The notes beneath the pieces are model-generated. The model saw nothing but the letters and a program-made list of their open reading frames with translations, had not been told where the DNA came from and did no database searches. The translations under genes were made by a program, and so were the position numbers. DNA of 64,000 nucleotides from Micromonospora phaseoli (lineage in GTDB: Bacteria > Actinomycetota > Actinomycetes > Mycobacteriales > Micromonosporaceae): assembly GCF_900109115.1 (NCBI RefSeq), contig NZ_FNYV01000002.1, positions 124,001 to 188,000 of the forward strand, in the 5' to 3' direction. The number at the start of each line of letters is the position of its first letter. Position 1 is the first letter of the stretch. Positions 36,541-43,356 of this stretch are shown piece after piece.

Positions 36541-37571
36541 GTCGACGCCTCCTTGAGAGCCGTGGTGATCAGGGCGACGGTGCTCGTCCAGTCATGGAGG
36601 GTGCTCCGCCGCTGGCGGGCGGCCTGCCGAAGGGCCGTGCGCAGGGCCGCGTCGTCGAGCCACCGGCGTAGCGCCGCGGCCAGGGCCGACGGATCGTCGG
36701 GTGGCACCAGCAGGCCGGGGCGTTCTCCGGCGGCCGTGTGCCCGAGGGTGTCGGGCAGCCCGCCGACGGTCGTGGCGAGCACCGGGACGCCGCGGGCCAA
36801 CGCCTCGGTGACGACCATCCCGTACGTCTCGCCACGTGAGGGGTGCACCAGCAGGTCGGCGGCGGCGTACGCGGCGTCGAGCCCGGCACCGGTCAGCGGG
36901 CCGGTCAGCCGGACCCGGTCGCCGAGCCGGTGGGTGGCGATCCGGTCACGCAGCCGTTCGACGAACTCCGGTTCCCGGTGCAGCGGTCCGACACAGGTCA
37001 GCGTGAAGGATCGGTCGGCGACCGCGGCGAGCGCCTCGACCAGCACGTCGTGCCCCTTGTGCGCGGCGACCGCCGCGACGCAGAGCAGCGCCGAACCGGT
37101 CGGTGAGCCCGGCGCGGGTGGCGCCGGGTCCACCCCGGGTGCGGCGACGTGCACCCGGTGGGCGGGCAGCGCGTACCGCCGCAGCAGCGCATCGCGGGTC
37201 CAGGTGCTGGTCGCGACGACGGCGGTGGCGGCGTCCAGCGCGCTGGCCTCGCTGTCGTCGTCGCGTGGCAGGTGCACCAGCGCGACCAGGCGCAGCCGTC
37301 GGGAGTGTGCGGTGAGGGCGTCCGGCACCACCGAGGCGACCAGGCCGTCGATGAGCACGAGCGCGGCGTCCGGCAGCCCGGCCAGCACCTGGGCCAAGGC
37401 GGTCCGCTCCGCCGGGGTCGGGTCGGGCCAGGCACCGGGTACGCCGTGTTCTCGCACGGACCAGCCGGCCTCGGCGAGCCCGGCGCAGATCCGTCGGTCG
37501 TAGCCGTTGCCACCGCTGGGTGACGCCGGGTCGTCGATGTCGCCCGGCAGGATCACGTGCAGGATCGGCAC
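36537..37571 (-). CDS. Glycosyltransferase family 4 protein
   Basis: The GT-B enzyme is 344 residues from GTG 37571. Signatures are PGDIDDPASPSGGNGYDRRICAGLAEAGWSV (acceptor side), LLCVAAVAAHKGHDVLVEAL and DLLVHPSRGETYGMVVTEALARGVPVLATTVGGLPD with the EX7E nucleotide-sugar motif. ATG 37589 would add six residues and overlap the upstream gene by 17 bases. It transfers a sugar from a nucleotide donor, probably onto the pterin- or lipid-like product of the operon. Confidence 0.87.
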   Translation of the reverse strand: MPILHVILPGDIDDPASPSGGNGYDRRICAGLAEAGWSVREHGVPGAWPDPTPAERTALAQVLAGLPDAALVLIDGLVASVVPDALTAHSRRLRLVALVHLPRDDDSEASALDAATAVVATSTWTRDALLRRYALPAHRVHVAAPGVDPAPPAPGSPTGSALLCVAAVAAHKGHDVLVEALAAVADRSFTLTCVGPLHREPEFVERLRDRIATHRLGDRVRLTGPLTGAGLDAAYAAADLLVHPSRGETYGMVVTEALARGVPVLATTVGGLPDTLGHTAAGERPGLLVPPDDPSALAAALRRWLDDAALRTALRQAARQRRSTLHDWTSTVALITTALKEAST

Positions 37572-37572
37572 G

Positions 37573-38001
37573 TCAGGCGGTGCCCTCATCGGCGACGGCG
37601 GCCGGCAGTGACCGTTCGTAGCTGGCCCAGGCGACGTGCGACTCGTGCAGGGTGACCGTGAGCCCGGTCAGCCCGTGGGCTCCGACGCCGAGGTCACCGG
37701 CGTGCACCCGGTCGGCGAGCCGGTCTGCGATGGTGCGGGCCAGCACCTCGGTGGTGGTGTTCGTGCCGGCGAAGGCGGGCTCCTCGTCGAGGTTGCGGTA
37801 GTTCAGCTCGCCGAGCACCGCCTTGAGCTGGTCGGTGGCCAACCCGATGTCGACCACGATGCCGTCGTCGTCGAGGTCGGGGCGACGGAAGGTGGCGTCC
37901 ACGACGAAGGTCGCGCCGTGCAGCCGTTGGGCTGGGCCGAAGACGTCCCCGCGGAAGCTGTGGGCGATCATGATGTGGTCACGGACGGTCACGCTGAACA
38001 T
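37573..38001 (-). CDS. 6-pyruvoyl-tetrahydropterin synthase/QueD family protein
   Basis: The 142-residue T-fold protein has zinc-ligand histidines in [29 protein letters not shown] and a C-terminal [12 protein letters not shown] lone Cys in the usual catalytic position (QueD Cys27) is not seen: the segment reads [12 protein letters not shown]. It acts on dihydroneopterin triphosphate-like substrates in known families. No GTP cyclohydrolase I lies nearby, only GTP cyclohydrolase II, so its natural substrate is unclear. ATG 38001 is preceded by GGGGAG. Confidence 0.85.
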   Translation of the reverse strand: MFSVTVRDHIMIAHSFRGDVFGPAQRLHGATFVVDATFRRPDLDDDGIVVDIGLATDQLKAVLGELNYRNLDEEPAFAGTNTTTEVLARTIADRLADRVHAGDLGVGAHGLTGLTVTLHESHVAWASYERSLPAAVADEGTA

Positions 38002-38004
38002 GGG

Positions 38005-38985
38005 TCACTCCCCGTCGTAGGTGATGAGGTGGCACAGGGCGGGCAGGGTACCCCCGCTGAGCCGGGCGAGCACGTCGGGTAGCTCCGCGAACGGCGACCG
38101 CCCGGTGAGCAGCGCGTCGAACGCCGGATCGGTGAGCAGGTCCAGGGCGAGCGCCATCCGGTCGGCGTAACTGCGGCTGCCGCGCCGCGCGGGGGCGACC
38201 ATGCCGACCTGGCTGCTGCGGATCGTCAGCCGTCCGGAATGGAACGCGCCACCGAGCGCGAGCTGCACCGGTCGGTCGCCGTACCAGCTCAGTTCGAGCA
38301 GGGTGCCCTCCGGCGCGAGCAGGTCCAGGCCGCGTTGCAACCCGGCGGCGGTGGCGCTGGCGTGCACCACGAGATCACGCCCGCCGGTGGCGGTTTCTCC
38401 GGTGGCGAAGTCGACGCCGAGGGCGGCGGCGACCTCGGCGCGGGTCGGGTCGGTGTCGACCAGTTCCACCCGGACGCCGGGGAAGCGGGCCAGCAGGGCG
38501 GCCACCGCGCAGCCGACCATGCCGCCACCGACGACGCTGACCCGGTCACCGATCAGCGGCGCGGCGTCCCACAGGGCGTTGACGGCGGTCTCCACGGTGC
38601 CGGCGAGCACCGCGCGGGCCGCCGGCACCGCGTCCGGTACGACGGTGACCGCGTCCGCCGGCACCACGTAGGCGCTCTGGTGCGGGTGCAGGCAGAACAC
38701 CGTCCGTCCACGCAGGTGCGCCGGCCCCTGTTCGACCTCGCCGACGCTGAGGTAGCCGTACTTGACCGGGGCCGGGAAGTCGCCCTCCTGGAACGGCGCG
38801 CGCATGGTGGCGTACTGGCTGGCGGGTACGGCACCGGCGAAGACCAGCGTCTCGGTGCCCCGGCTGACCCCGGAGTAACGGCTGCGGACGAGGACCTCGT
38901 CGGCACCCGGCTCGGTCAGCGTCACCGGACGGATCTCACCCTCGCCCGGGGCACGCAGCCAGAAGGCGTGGGCGGTTCGCGTCAC
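38005..38985 (-). CDS. Zinc-binding-type alcohol dehydrogenase (MDR superfamily)
   Basis: The 326-residue protein has the MDR fold: GroES-like part (PGADEVLVRSRYSGVSRGTETLVFAG) and Rossmann part (VSVVGGGMVGCAVAALLARFPGVRVELVDTDPTRAEVAAALGVDF). The catalytic Cys-Gly-D-H zinc site of classical ADH is replaced by SGVSRGTE, as in the group of bacteriochlorophyllide-dehydrogenase-like enzymes. AAGGAG lies 9 bases before GTG 38985. It is the first gene of the seven-gene operon. Confidence 0.85.
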   Translation of the reverse strand: MTRTAHAFWLRAPGEGEIRPVTLTEPGADEVLVRSRYSGVSRGTETLVFAGAVPASQYATMRAPFQEGDFPAPVKYGYLSVGEVEQGPAHLRGRTVFCLHPHQSAYVVPADAVTVVPDAVPAARAVLAGTVETAVNALWDAAPLIGDRVSVVGGGMVGCAVAALLARFPGVRVELVDTDPTRAEVAAALGVDFATGETATGGRDLVVHASATAAGLQRGLDLLAPEGTLLELSWYGDRPVQLALGGAFHSGRLTIRSSQVGMVAPARRGSRSYADRMALALDLLTDPAFDALLTGRSPFAELPDVLARLSGGTLPALCHLITYDGE

Positions 38986-39080
38986 GGTTTTTTCTCCTTA
39001 ACTGCGTCCGGACCGAACCGATCCGTCGTATTTTCCGTAGTTCCCTGACAGGGGTCGTCGATCATAAACACGGAGGCACG

Positions 39081-39890
39081 GTGTCCACAGTTCGAACCGG
39101 TCCGCAAATCGGGCTGATCGTCCAGATTGTCCTACTGGCGGGGCTCGCCACGACGGTCGGTCTCGGCGTCGCGGGCTGGCTGGCGGGCTTGGCGTACGGT
39201 GCCGTGACCTGCCTGGCCCTGGTACGTGGCCTGCGTCACGCCGGCTCGGACCGGCTTGGTCCGGCCGACTGGGTGACGATGGGACGCGGACTGCTGGTCG
39301 GCGGGGTGACCGCGCTGATCGCCGACGCGCTGATCGGTGGTCGTCCGGCACCCGTGGCGGTGCTGGTGGCGATGACGACGGTGGCGCTGGCGCTCGACGC
39401 CGTCGACGGCAAGGTGGCGCGCCGCACGAAGACGGTCAGCGCCCTGGGCGCCCGCTTCGACATGGAGGTCGACTCGTTCCTGGTGCTGATGCTGAGCCTC
39501 TACGTCGCCCCGTCGGTCGGGGTCTGGGTGCTCGCCATCGGCGTGATGCGGTACGCGTTCCTCGCCGCCAGCTGGGCGCTGCCCTGGATGGACCTGCAGC
39601 TGCCGCCCCGGTACTGGCGTAAGGTGGTCGCCGCGGTTCAGGGGATCATGCTCGCGGTCGCCGCCTCCCAGGTGTTGCCAGGGCTGGTGACCACCATCGT
39701 GCTGGTGACGGCGCTCGGCCTGCTGGTCGAGTCGTTCGGGCGGGACGTCACCTGGCTGTGGCGGCAGCGGACGACGACGGTCCGGCCGGTGCCGGCCCTG
39801 CTGGTGCCGACGGTGCCGATCGGCGTTCGCCGGGTCGAGCGGGCAGAGGACCGCGACCTGTCCACCGCGCCCGTCCTGTCGCTGCGCTGA
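39081..39890 (+). CDS. CDP-alcohol phosphatidyltransferase family protein
   Basis: The 269-residue membrane enzyme carries the full family motif D-x2-DG-x2-AR-x8-G-x3-D-x3-D in LDAVDGKVARRTKTVSALGARFDMEVDS. About seven hydrophobic segments flank it. It would join a CDP-activated alcohol or lipid to a hydroxyl acceptor. GTG 39081 has GGAGG 5-9 bases upstream. It diverges from the dehydrogenase-led operon across a 95-base promoter region and is followed at 14 bases by the LtaS-like gene. Confidence 0.87.
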   Translation: MSTVRTGPQIGLIVQIVLLAGLATTVGLGVAGWLAGLAYGAVTCLALVRGLRHAGSDRLGPADWVTMGRGLLVGGVTALIADALIGGRPAPVAVLVAMTTVALALDAVDGKVARRTKTVSALGARFDMEVDSFLVLMLSLYVAPSVGVWVLAIGVMRYAFLAASWALPWMDLQLPPRYWRKVVAAVQGIMLAVAASQVLPGLVTTIVLVTALGLLVESFGRDVTWLWRQRTTTVRPVPALLVPTVPIGVRRVERAEDRDLSTAPVLSLR

Positions 39891-39904
39891 CCCGGGAGAC
39901 CCAG

Positions 39905-41752
39905 TTGTCGATCTCCGACCCGCCATCCGCACCCGGCACCGACCCCACCAGCGCTGGCACCGACCCCACCACCAGGGCCGCCACCGCGCGGCACGACGCC
40001 GAGCTGGGCGCGGCCGACAGCGACGGGTCGCGCGCGGCGGACAGCGACGGGTCGCGCGGAGCCGACGACGCCGGGTCCCCCGGCCTCGATGCCGCCGGTG
40101 TCGGCCTGGCCGAGCCGGGTAACCGTGCGCCGCTCACCCGCCGGCGCCGGATCGCCGCCCGGGTGGTGACGGTGCTGGCCGCACTGCTGGTGCTGGGCGC
40201 GCTGACCCTGCCCAACCGGCCGTGGCAGCTGGAGCCCGGCGCGTTCCTGCGCATCCCGCTGGAGGCGTTGCTGCTGGCCGCCCTGCTGCTCGCGCTGCCC
40301 GGCCGACCCCGCCGGGTGGTGGCGGCAGCAGCCGGCGTACTGCTCGGACTGATCGCCGTGGTGAAGGTCGGCGACCTGGGCTTCTACTCGTCGCTGGGCC
40401 GCCCGTTCGACCTGGTGCTGGACTGGTCGCTGCTCGACGAGGCGTTCAGCTTCGTGGCGGAGTCGATCGGCCGGCCCGGCGCGATCGGCATCGCGCTCGG
40501 AGTCGGGCTGCTGCTGCTGGCCGTGCCGGTGCTGACCGCCCTGTCCGCCGTGCGGCTCTCCGGCCTGCTGGTCCGACACCGGACCGGCACCACCCGGGCC
40601 GTCGCGACACTGGTCGTGGTGTGGGCGGTGGTGGCCGCCTTCGGGATACGCATCCTGCCCGCCATGCCGGTGGCCGACAGCAACGCCACCACCCTCGTCT
40701 ACGAGCACGCCGCCGAGGTACGCGACCGGCTCTACGACCGCCAGAAGTTCGCCAACGAGGTCGGCGTGGACCCGTTCCGCGACATGCCCGGCGACCAACT
40801 GCTGACCGGGCTGCGCGACAAGGATGTGCTGATCGCCTTCGTGGAGAGCTACGGCCGGGACGCGGTCATCGATTCCGAGTTCGCGTCCATCCAGCGGGTG
40901 CTCGACGACGGCGCTGGCCGGCTGCAAGCGGCCGGTTTCGCCTCCCGCAGCGGCTTCCTCACCTCACCGACCATCGGCGGGGCGAGCTGGCTGGCCCACG
41001 CCACCCTGCTGTCCGGGCTGTGGGTCGACAACAACCAGCGGCACCGCAACCTGCTCGCCACCGATCGGTTCACCCTGGGCGACGCGTTCCAGCGCGCCGC
41101 CTGGCGGACGGTCGGGGTGATGCCGGCAGTGAACCAGGCGTGGCCGGAGGGGGCCTTCTACGGTTACGAACAGTTCTACGGCGGGCCGGACCTGGGCTAT
41201 CAGGGCCCCAAGTTCGCCTTCGCCCCGATGCCCGACCAGTTCGCCGTGCACACGTTCCACCAGCGGGAGCTCGCCGGTGAGCGGGACCGTCCGGTGATGG
41301 CCGAACTGGCCCTGGTCTCCAGCCACTCGCCGTGGACCAAGGTGCCGTCGCTGGTGAACTGGGACGACATCGACGACGGGGAGGTGTTCCGCCAGGGCAT
41401 CATCGGCACCCCGACCGCGCAGGCCAGGACGGGCTACCGGCACTCGATCAGCTACACGCTGCGTACCCTGATCTCCTACCTGGAGACGTACGGCGACGAC
41501 GACACGGTGCTGGTCTTCCTGGGCGACCACCAGCCGGCGCCGGTGGTGACGGGCGACAACCCGAGCCCGGACGTACCGATCCACATCGTGGCCAAGGACC
41601 CGGCGGTACTGGAGCGGATCGATGACTGGGGTTGGCAGGAGGGCCTGACCCCCGACGCGAGCGCCCCGGTCTGGCGGATGGACGCCTTCCGCGACCGCTT
41701 CCTCACCGCCTTCGGCCCCACCAACGCCCGCCCCCAGGCCCGACCCCGCTGA
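39905..41752 (+). CDS. LtaS-like membrane sulfatase/phosphatase-superfamily protein
   Basis: The 615-residue protein has a disordered N-terminus with tandem AADSDGSR repeats, then about five membrane helices (residues 80-300). The extracytoplasmic alkaline-phosphatase-superfamily domain shows LIAFVESYGRDAV, the probable nucleophile region SPTIGGASWLAHATLLSG, SSHSPWTKVPS and VFLGDHQPAP with metal ligands. The layout matches lipoteichoic-acid synthases and phosphoglycerol or phosphoethanolamine transferases. TTG 39905 has GGGAG 8-12 bases upstream. It may add a phospho-alcohol to the glycolipid made by the adjacent operon (inference). Confidence 0.8.
   Translation: MSISDPPSAPGTDPTSAGTDPTTRAATARHDAELGAADSDGSRAADSDGSRGADDAGSPGLDAAGVGLAEPGNRAPLTRRRRIAARVVTVLAALLVLGALTLPNRPWQLEPGAFLRIPLEALLLAALLLALPGRPRRVVAAAAGVLLGLIAVVKVGDLGFYSSLGRPFDLVLDWSLLDEAFSFVAESIGRPGAIGIALGVGLLLLAVPVLTALSAVRLSGLLVRHRTGTTRAVATLVVVWAVVAAFGIRILPAMPVADSNATTLVYEHAAEVRDRLYDRQKFANEVGVDPFRDMPGDQLLTGLRDKDVLIAFVESYGRDAVIDSEFASIQRVLDDGAGRLQAAGFASRSGFLTSPTIGGASWLAHATLLSGLWVDNNQRHRNLLATDRFTLGDAFQRAAWRTVGVMPAVNQAWPEGAFYGYEQFYGGPDLGYQGPKFAFAPMPDQFAVHTFHQRELAGERDRPVMAELALVSSHSPWTKVPSLVNWDDIDDGEVFRQGIIGTPTAQARTGYRHSISYTLRTLISYLETYGDDDTVLVFLGDHQPAPVVTGDNPSPDVPIHIVAKDPAVLERIDDWGWQEGLTPDASAPVWRMDAFRDRFLTAFGPTNARPQARPR
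40013..40076 (+). repeat. 24-bp tandem coding repeat (AADSDGSR)
   Basis: Two near-identical 24-base units encode AADSDGSR twice, followed by a diverged third copy (GADDAGSP). They lie in the Ser/Asp-rich disordered N-terminus of the LtaS-like protein and could vary in copy number. Confidence 0.75.
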
Positions 41753-41758
41753 CCCCGG

Positions 41759-41829
41759 CCTCGCCGATCTAGGGGTAATCGTCGTCGCAGGAGATCAACT
41801 AGCAGCGATTGTCCCTAGATCAGGCGAGG
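41759..41829. terminator. Long imperfect hairpin between convergent genes
   Basis: CCTCGCC then GATCTAGGGGTAATCG (41759-41781) pairs with CGATTGTCCCTAGATC then GGCGAGG (41806-41829), with two mismatches and one bulged A. The 24-base loop contains GATCAACTAG. The 23-bp arms suggest a strong terminator or a small palindromic element; the arms carry three TAG/CTAG motifs that are rare in this DNA. Confidence 0.6.
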
Positions 41830-41848
41830 TGGCTGGGGTGCCGGGTGG

Positions 41849-42901
41849 TCAGGCGCGTTTGTGGGCTACCAGGATGTCGCGGACGATGGCCTGGTCGACG
41901 CGGTGGCTCAGCGCCTGCCAGGGGCCGTGGTCGAGGACGGTGAGGCCGGCGGCGGTCAACTGTTCGGCGGCGGCCTCGCGCCGGGCCACGTTGGTGTTCC
42001 AGGAGATGCCGAGGGCGCCACCGGGGCGCAGTAGCCGTACCCAGCCCGGCACGGCGGCAGCGAGCAACGCGAGGGGGTCGCGGGCCAGCCCGGTCTCGGC
42101 GGTCCGGCTGCCGTGCTGTACCCCGTACGGCGCATCGGCGACCACCAGGTCGACGCTCTCCGGACGGAAGAACTCGCCGACCCGGGTGGTGTCGGCGTTG
42201 ACCACGTCCACCGACTGCACGTCGCCGGCCTTCTGCGCCTCCTTCGAGGCGGCGACCTCCATCCGCAGCCGCCGGCCGACGACCTTGCGTTCCCGGCGTA
42301 TCGGCCCGGACTCCAGCACCCGGTGCTTGATCCGCTTGCGCTTGAGCCAGGTGGTGAGGAACGCCTGGTACGCCTCGAAGTCCTTGCTGTCCCGGTCCAG
42401 GCCGGCGGCGTCGAAGCCGTACATCATCGCCTGGTTGACGGTGGTGCCCCGGCCGCAGAGCGGGTCGAGCACCCGGAACCGCCGGGTCAGCAGGTCACCG
42501 GCCCAGTCCGAGGCGAGCATCGTCACGTTGAGCAGCAGCTTGGTGAACTGCTCGTTGGTCTTGCCCTGGTACTTCTGAATGGTGATCAGGTCGTCGTCGA
42601 AGCGGTCCAGCCGGCTCAACGGCACCGGGCGCAGCAGGTCACCGACGAACTCGAAGAGCGCGTACACGCTGGAGAGGTTGCCGAGCAGCGCCGCGTCCCG
42701 CTCGCTCAGCCCGCCCTCCACGTCGAACGTGACGTAGCGCGCCCCGCCGACGGTCGCCGTCTCCACCGCACCGATCCGCCCGCCGAGCACCGAGTCGCCG
42801 AAGATCTCCAGCTCCGCCCGCGTCAAGTCGACGGCAGCGCCCGCGTACACCCGGTTGCTCGCGGGCAGAATCAACACCCCATACCTGTTCACGACCAGCA
42901 A
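41849..42901 (-). CDS. TRM11-like SAM-dependent RNA/DNA methyltransferase
   Basis: The 350-residue protein has an N-terminal THUMP-like region and a Rossmann methyltransferase domain: motif I RVLDPLCGRGTTVNQAMMYGFDAAGLDRDSKDFEAYQAFL and motif IV DLVVADAPYGVQHG (DAPYG in place of NPPY/DPPY). This resembles TRM11-type guanosine-N2 tRNA methylases. TTG 42901 is preceded by GGTGGG; GTG 42892 is an alternative. It diverges from the Y RNA and rsr locus, an attractive context for a tRNA-recognising enzyme. Confidence 0.8.
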   Translation of the reverse strand: MLVVNRYGVLILPASNRVYAGAAVDLTRAELEIFGDSVLGGRIGAVETATVGGARYVTFDVEGGLSERDAALLGNLSSVYALFEFVGDLLRPVPLSRLDRFDDDLITIQKYQGKTNEQFTKLLLNVTMLASDWAGDLLTRRFRVLDPLCGRGTTVNQAMMYGFDAAGLDRDSKDFEAYQAFLTTWLKRKRIKHRVLESGPIRRERKVVGRRLRMEVAASKEAQKAGDVQSVDVVNADTTRVGEFFRPESVDLVVADAPYGVQHGSRTAETGLARDPLALLAAAVPGWVRLLRPGGALGISWNTNVARREAAAEQLTAAGLTVLDHGPWQALSHRVDQAIVRDILVAHKRA

Positions 42902-42973
42902 CTATCCCACCCTCCGCTGCCCGCTCGCCCACCCACCCCGACGCCCGCCTCGCCGAGGGCGAACGGATTTCGC

Positions 42974-43003
42974 TTGCTGTTCCTGGACAAGATCCCCTAC
43001 CGT
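42974..43003 (+). promoter_or_regulatory. Candidate sigma-70-type promoter for the Y RNA
   Basis: TTGCTG (42974-42979) and TACCGT (42998-43003) are separated by 18 bases. A start about 7 bases further on would coincide with the 5' strand of the first RNA stem at 43010. Confidence 0.4.
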
Positions 43004-43009
43004 GCCCTC

Positions 43010-43167
43010 GGCACCTCCCGGTGCGCAGGCAACGGCTACTTCCGCTTCCAACGGGGAGACGCGGGTTCGAATCCCGCCGCCGCCTCTGGCGGTGTCGACC
43101 AGCGGCCCAGGTCACCTTGGCCCGCAAGGGCCAGTCGCCGTCGCCGCTCTTGGTCTCGGGAGGCGTC
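43010..43167 (+). ncRNA. Y RNA domain 1 (YrlA-like, permuted tRNA mimic)
   Basis: Terminal stem: GGCACCTCCCG (43010-43020) pairs with CGGGAGGCGTC (43157-43167), one mismatch and one G-U. Inner helix: GGCAACGG (43028-43035) pairs with CCGTCGCC (43138-43145), one mismatch. Inside lies a tRNA-like unit in circularly permuted order: T-arm GCGGG-TTCGAAT-CCCGC (43061-43077), a 7-bp acceptor-like stem capped by TCT (43078-43094), a D-arm GACC-loop with GG-GGTC (43097-43113) and an anticodon-like hairpin TGGCCC-GCAA-GGGCCA (43118-43133). Bacterial Y RNAs are known to bind Ro60/Rsr and mimic tRNA this way. The location upstream of rsr supports the call. It may share one transcript with domain 2. Confidence 0.85.
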
Positions 43168-43325
43168 ACCACACCGCATACCCGGTGCGCAGGCAACGGT
43201 TACTTCAGGGATCCGCGGGTTGGGGGTTCGAGCCCCCCGAGACCTTCGGGTCGATAGCTCAACGGAAGAGCAGCGGACATAGTCCGTCGCCGACTCCTGA
43301 TCTCGGGTATGCGGTGTGGTGGCGT
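43163..43325 (+). ncRNA. Y RNA domain 2 (YrlA-like, permuted tRNA mimic)
   Basis: CACCACACCGCATACCC (43167-43183) pairs perfectly with GGGTATGCGGTGTGGTG (43305-43321), extendable to 21 bp. The inner helix repeats domain 1: GGCAACGG (43192-43199) with CCGTCGCC (43284-43291). The tRNA-like unit has T-arm GGGGG-TTCGAGC-CCCCC (43222-43238), a 4-bp stem GACC/GGTC capped by a C(UUCG)G tetraloop (43241-43252), D-arm GCTC-AACGGAA-GAGC (43257-43271) and hairpin CGGAC-ATA-GTCCG (43274-43286), which overlaps the inner helix by three bases. The block GGTGCGCAGGCAACGG after the outer stem is identical in both domains, marking a duplication and a probable protein-recognition element. Confidence 0.85.
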
Positions 43326-43354
43326 CTCCCCGTCGTCGATTGGCATGGGGGACG
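43323..43354 (+). promoter_or_regulatory. Hairpin that can hide the rsr ribosome-binding site
   Basis: CGTCTCCC (43323-43330) can pair with GGGGGACG (43347-43354), eight pairs including one G-U. GGGGGA is the Shine-Dalgarno for GTG 43357. The 5' arm begins inside the extended outer stem of Y RNA domain 2, so folding of that stem and of this hairpin could compete. Confidence 0.45.
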
Positions 43355-43356
43355 TT

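Noticed and set aside
35743..37503. Open frame of 586 codons on the plus strand across the methyltransferase and glycosyltransferase genes
   Set aside because: It crosses two recognised genes on the other strand and has no motif.
41766..41821. Phage attachment site or integron site
   Set aside because: No integrase, tRNA end or flanking duplication is present near the hairpin.
43061..43290. Ordinary tRNA genes suggested by GGTTCGAATCC and GGGTTCGAGCC T-arms
   Set aside because: The arms occur in permuted order (T-arm before D-arm), the acceptor strands are joined by short loops, and no 7-bp acceptor closes the ends. They fit Y RNA tRNA mimics.
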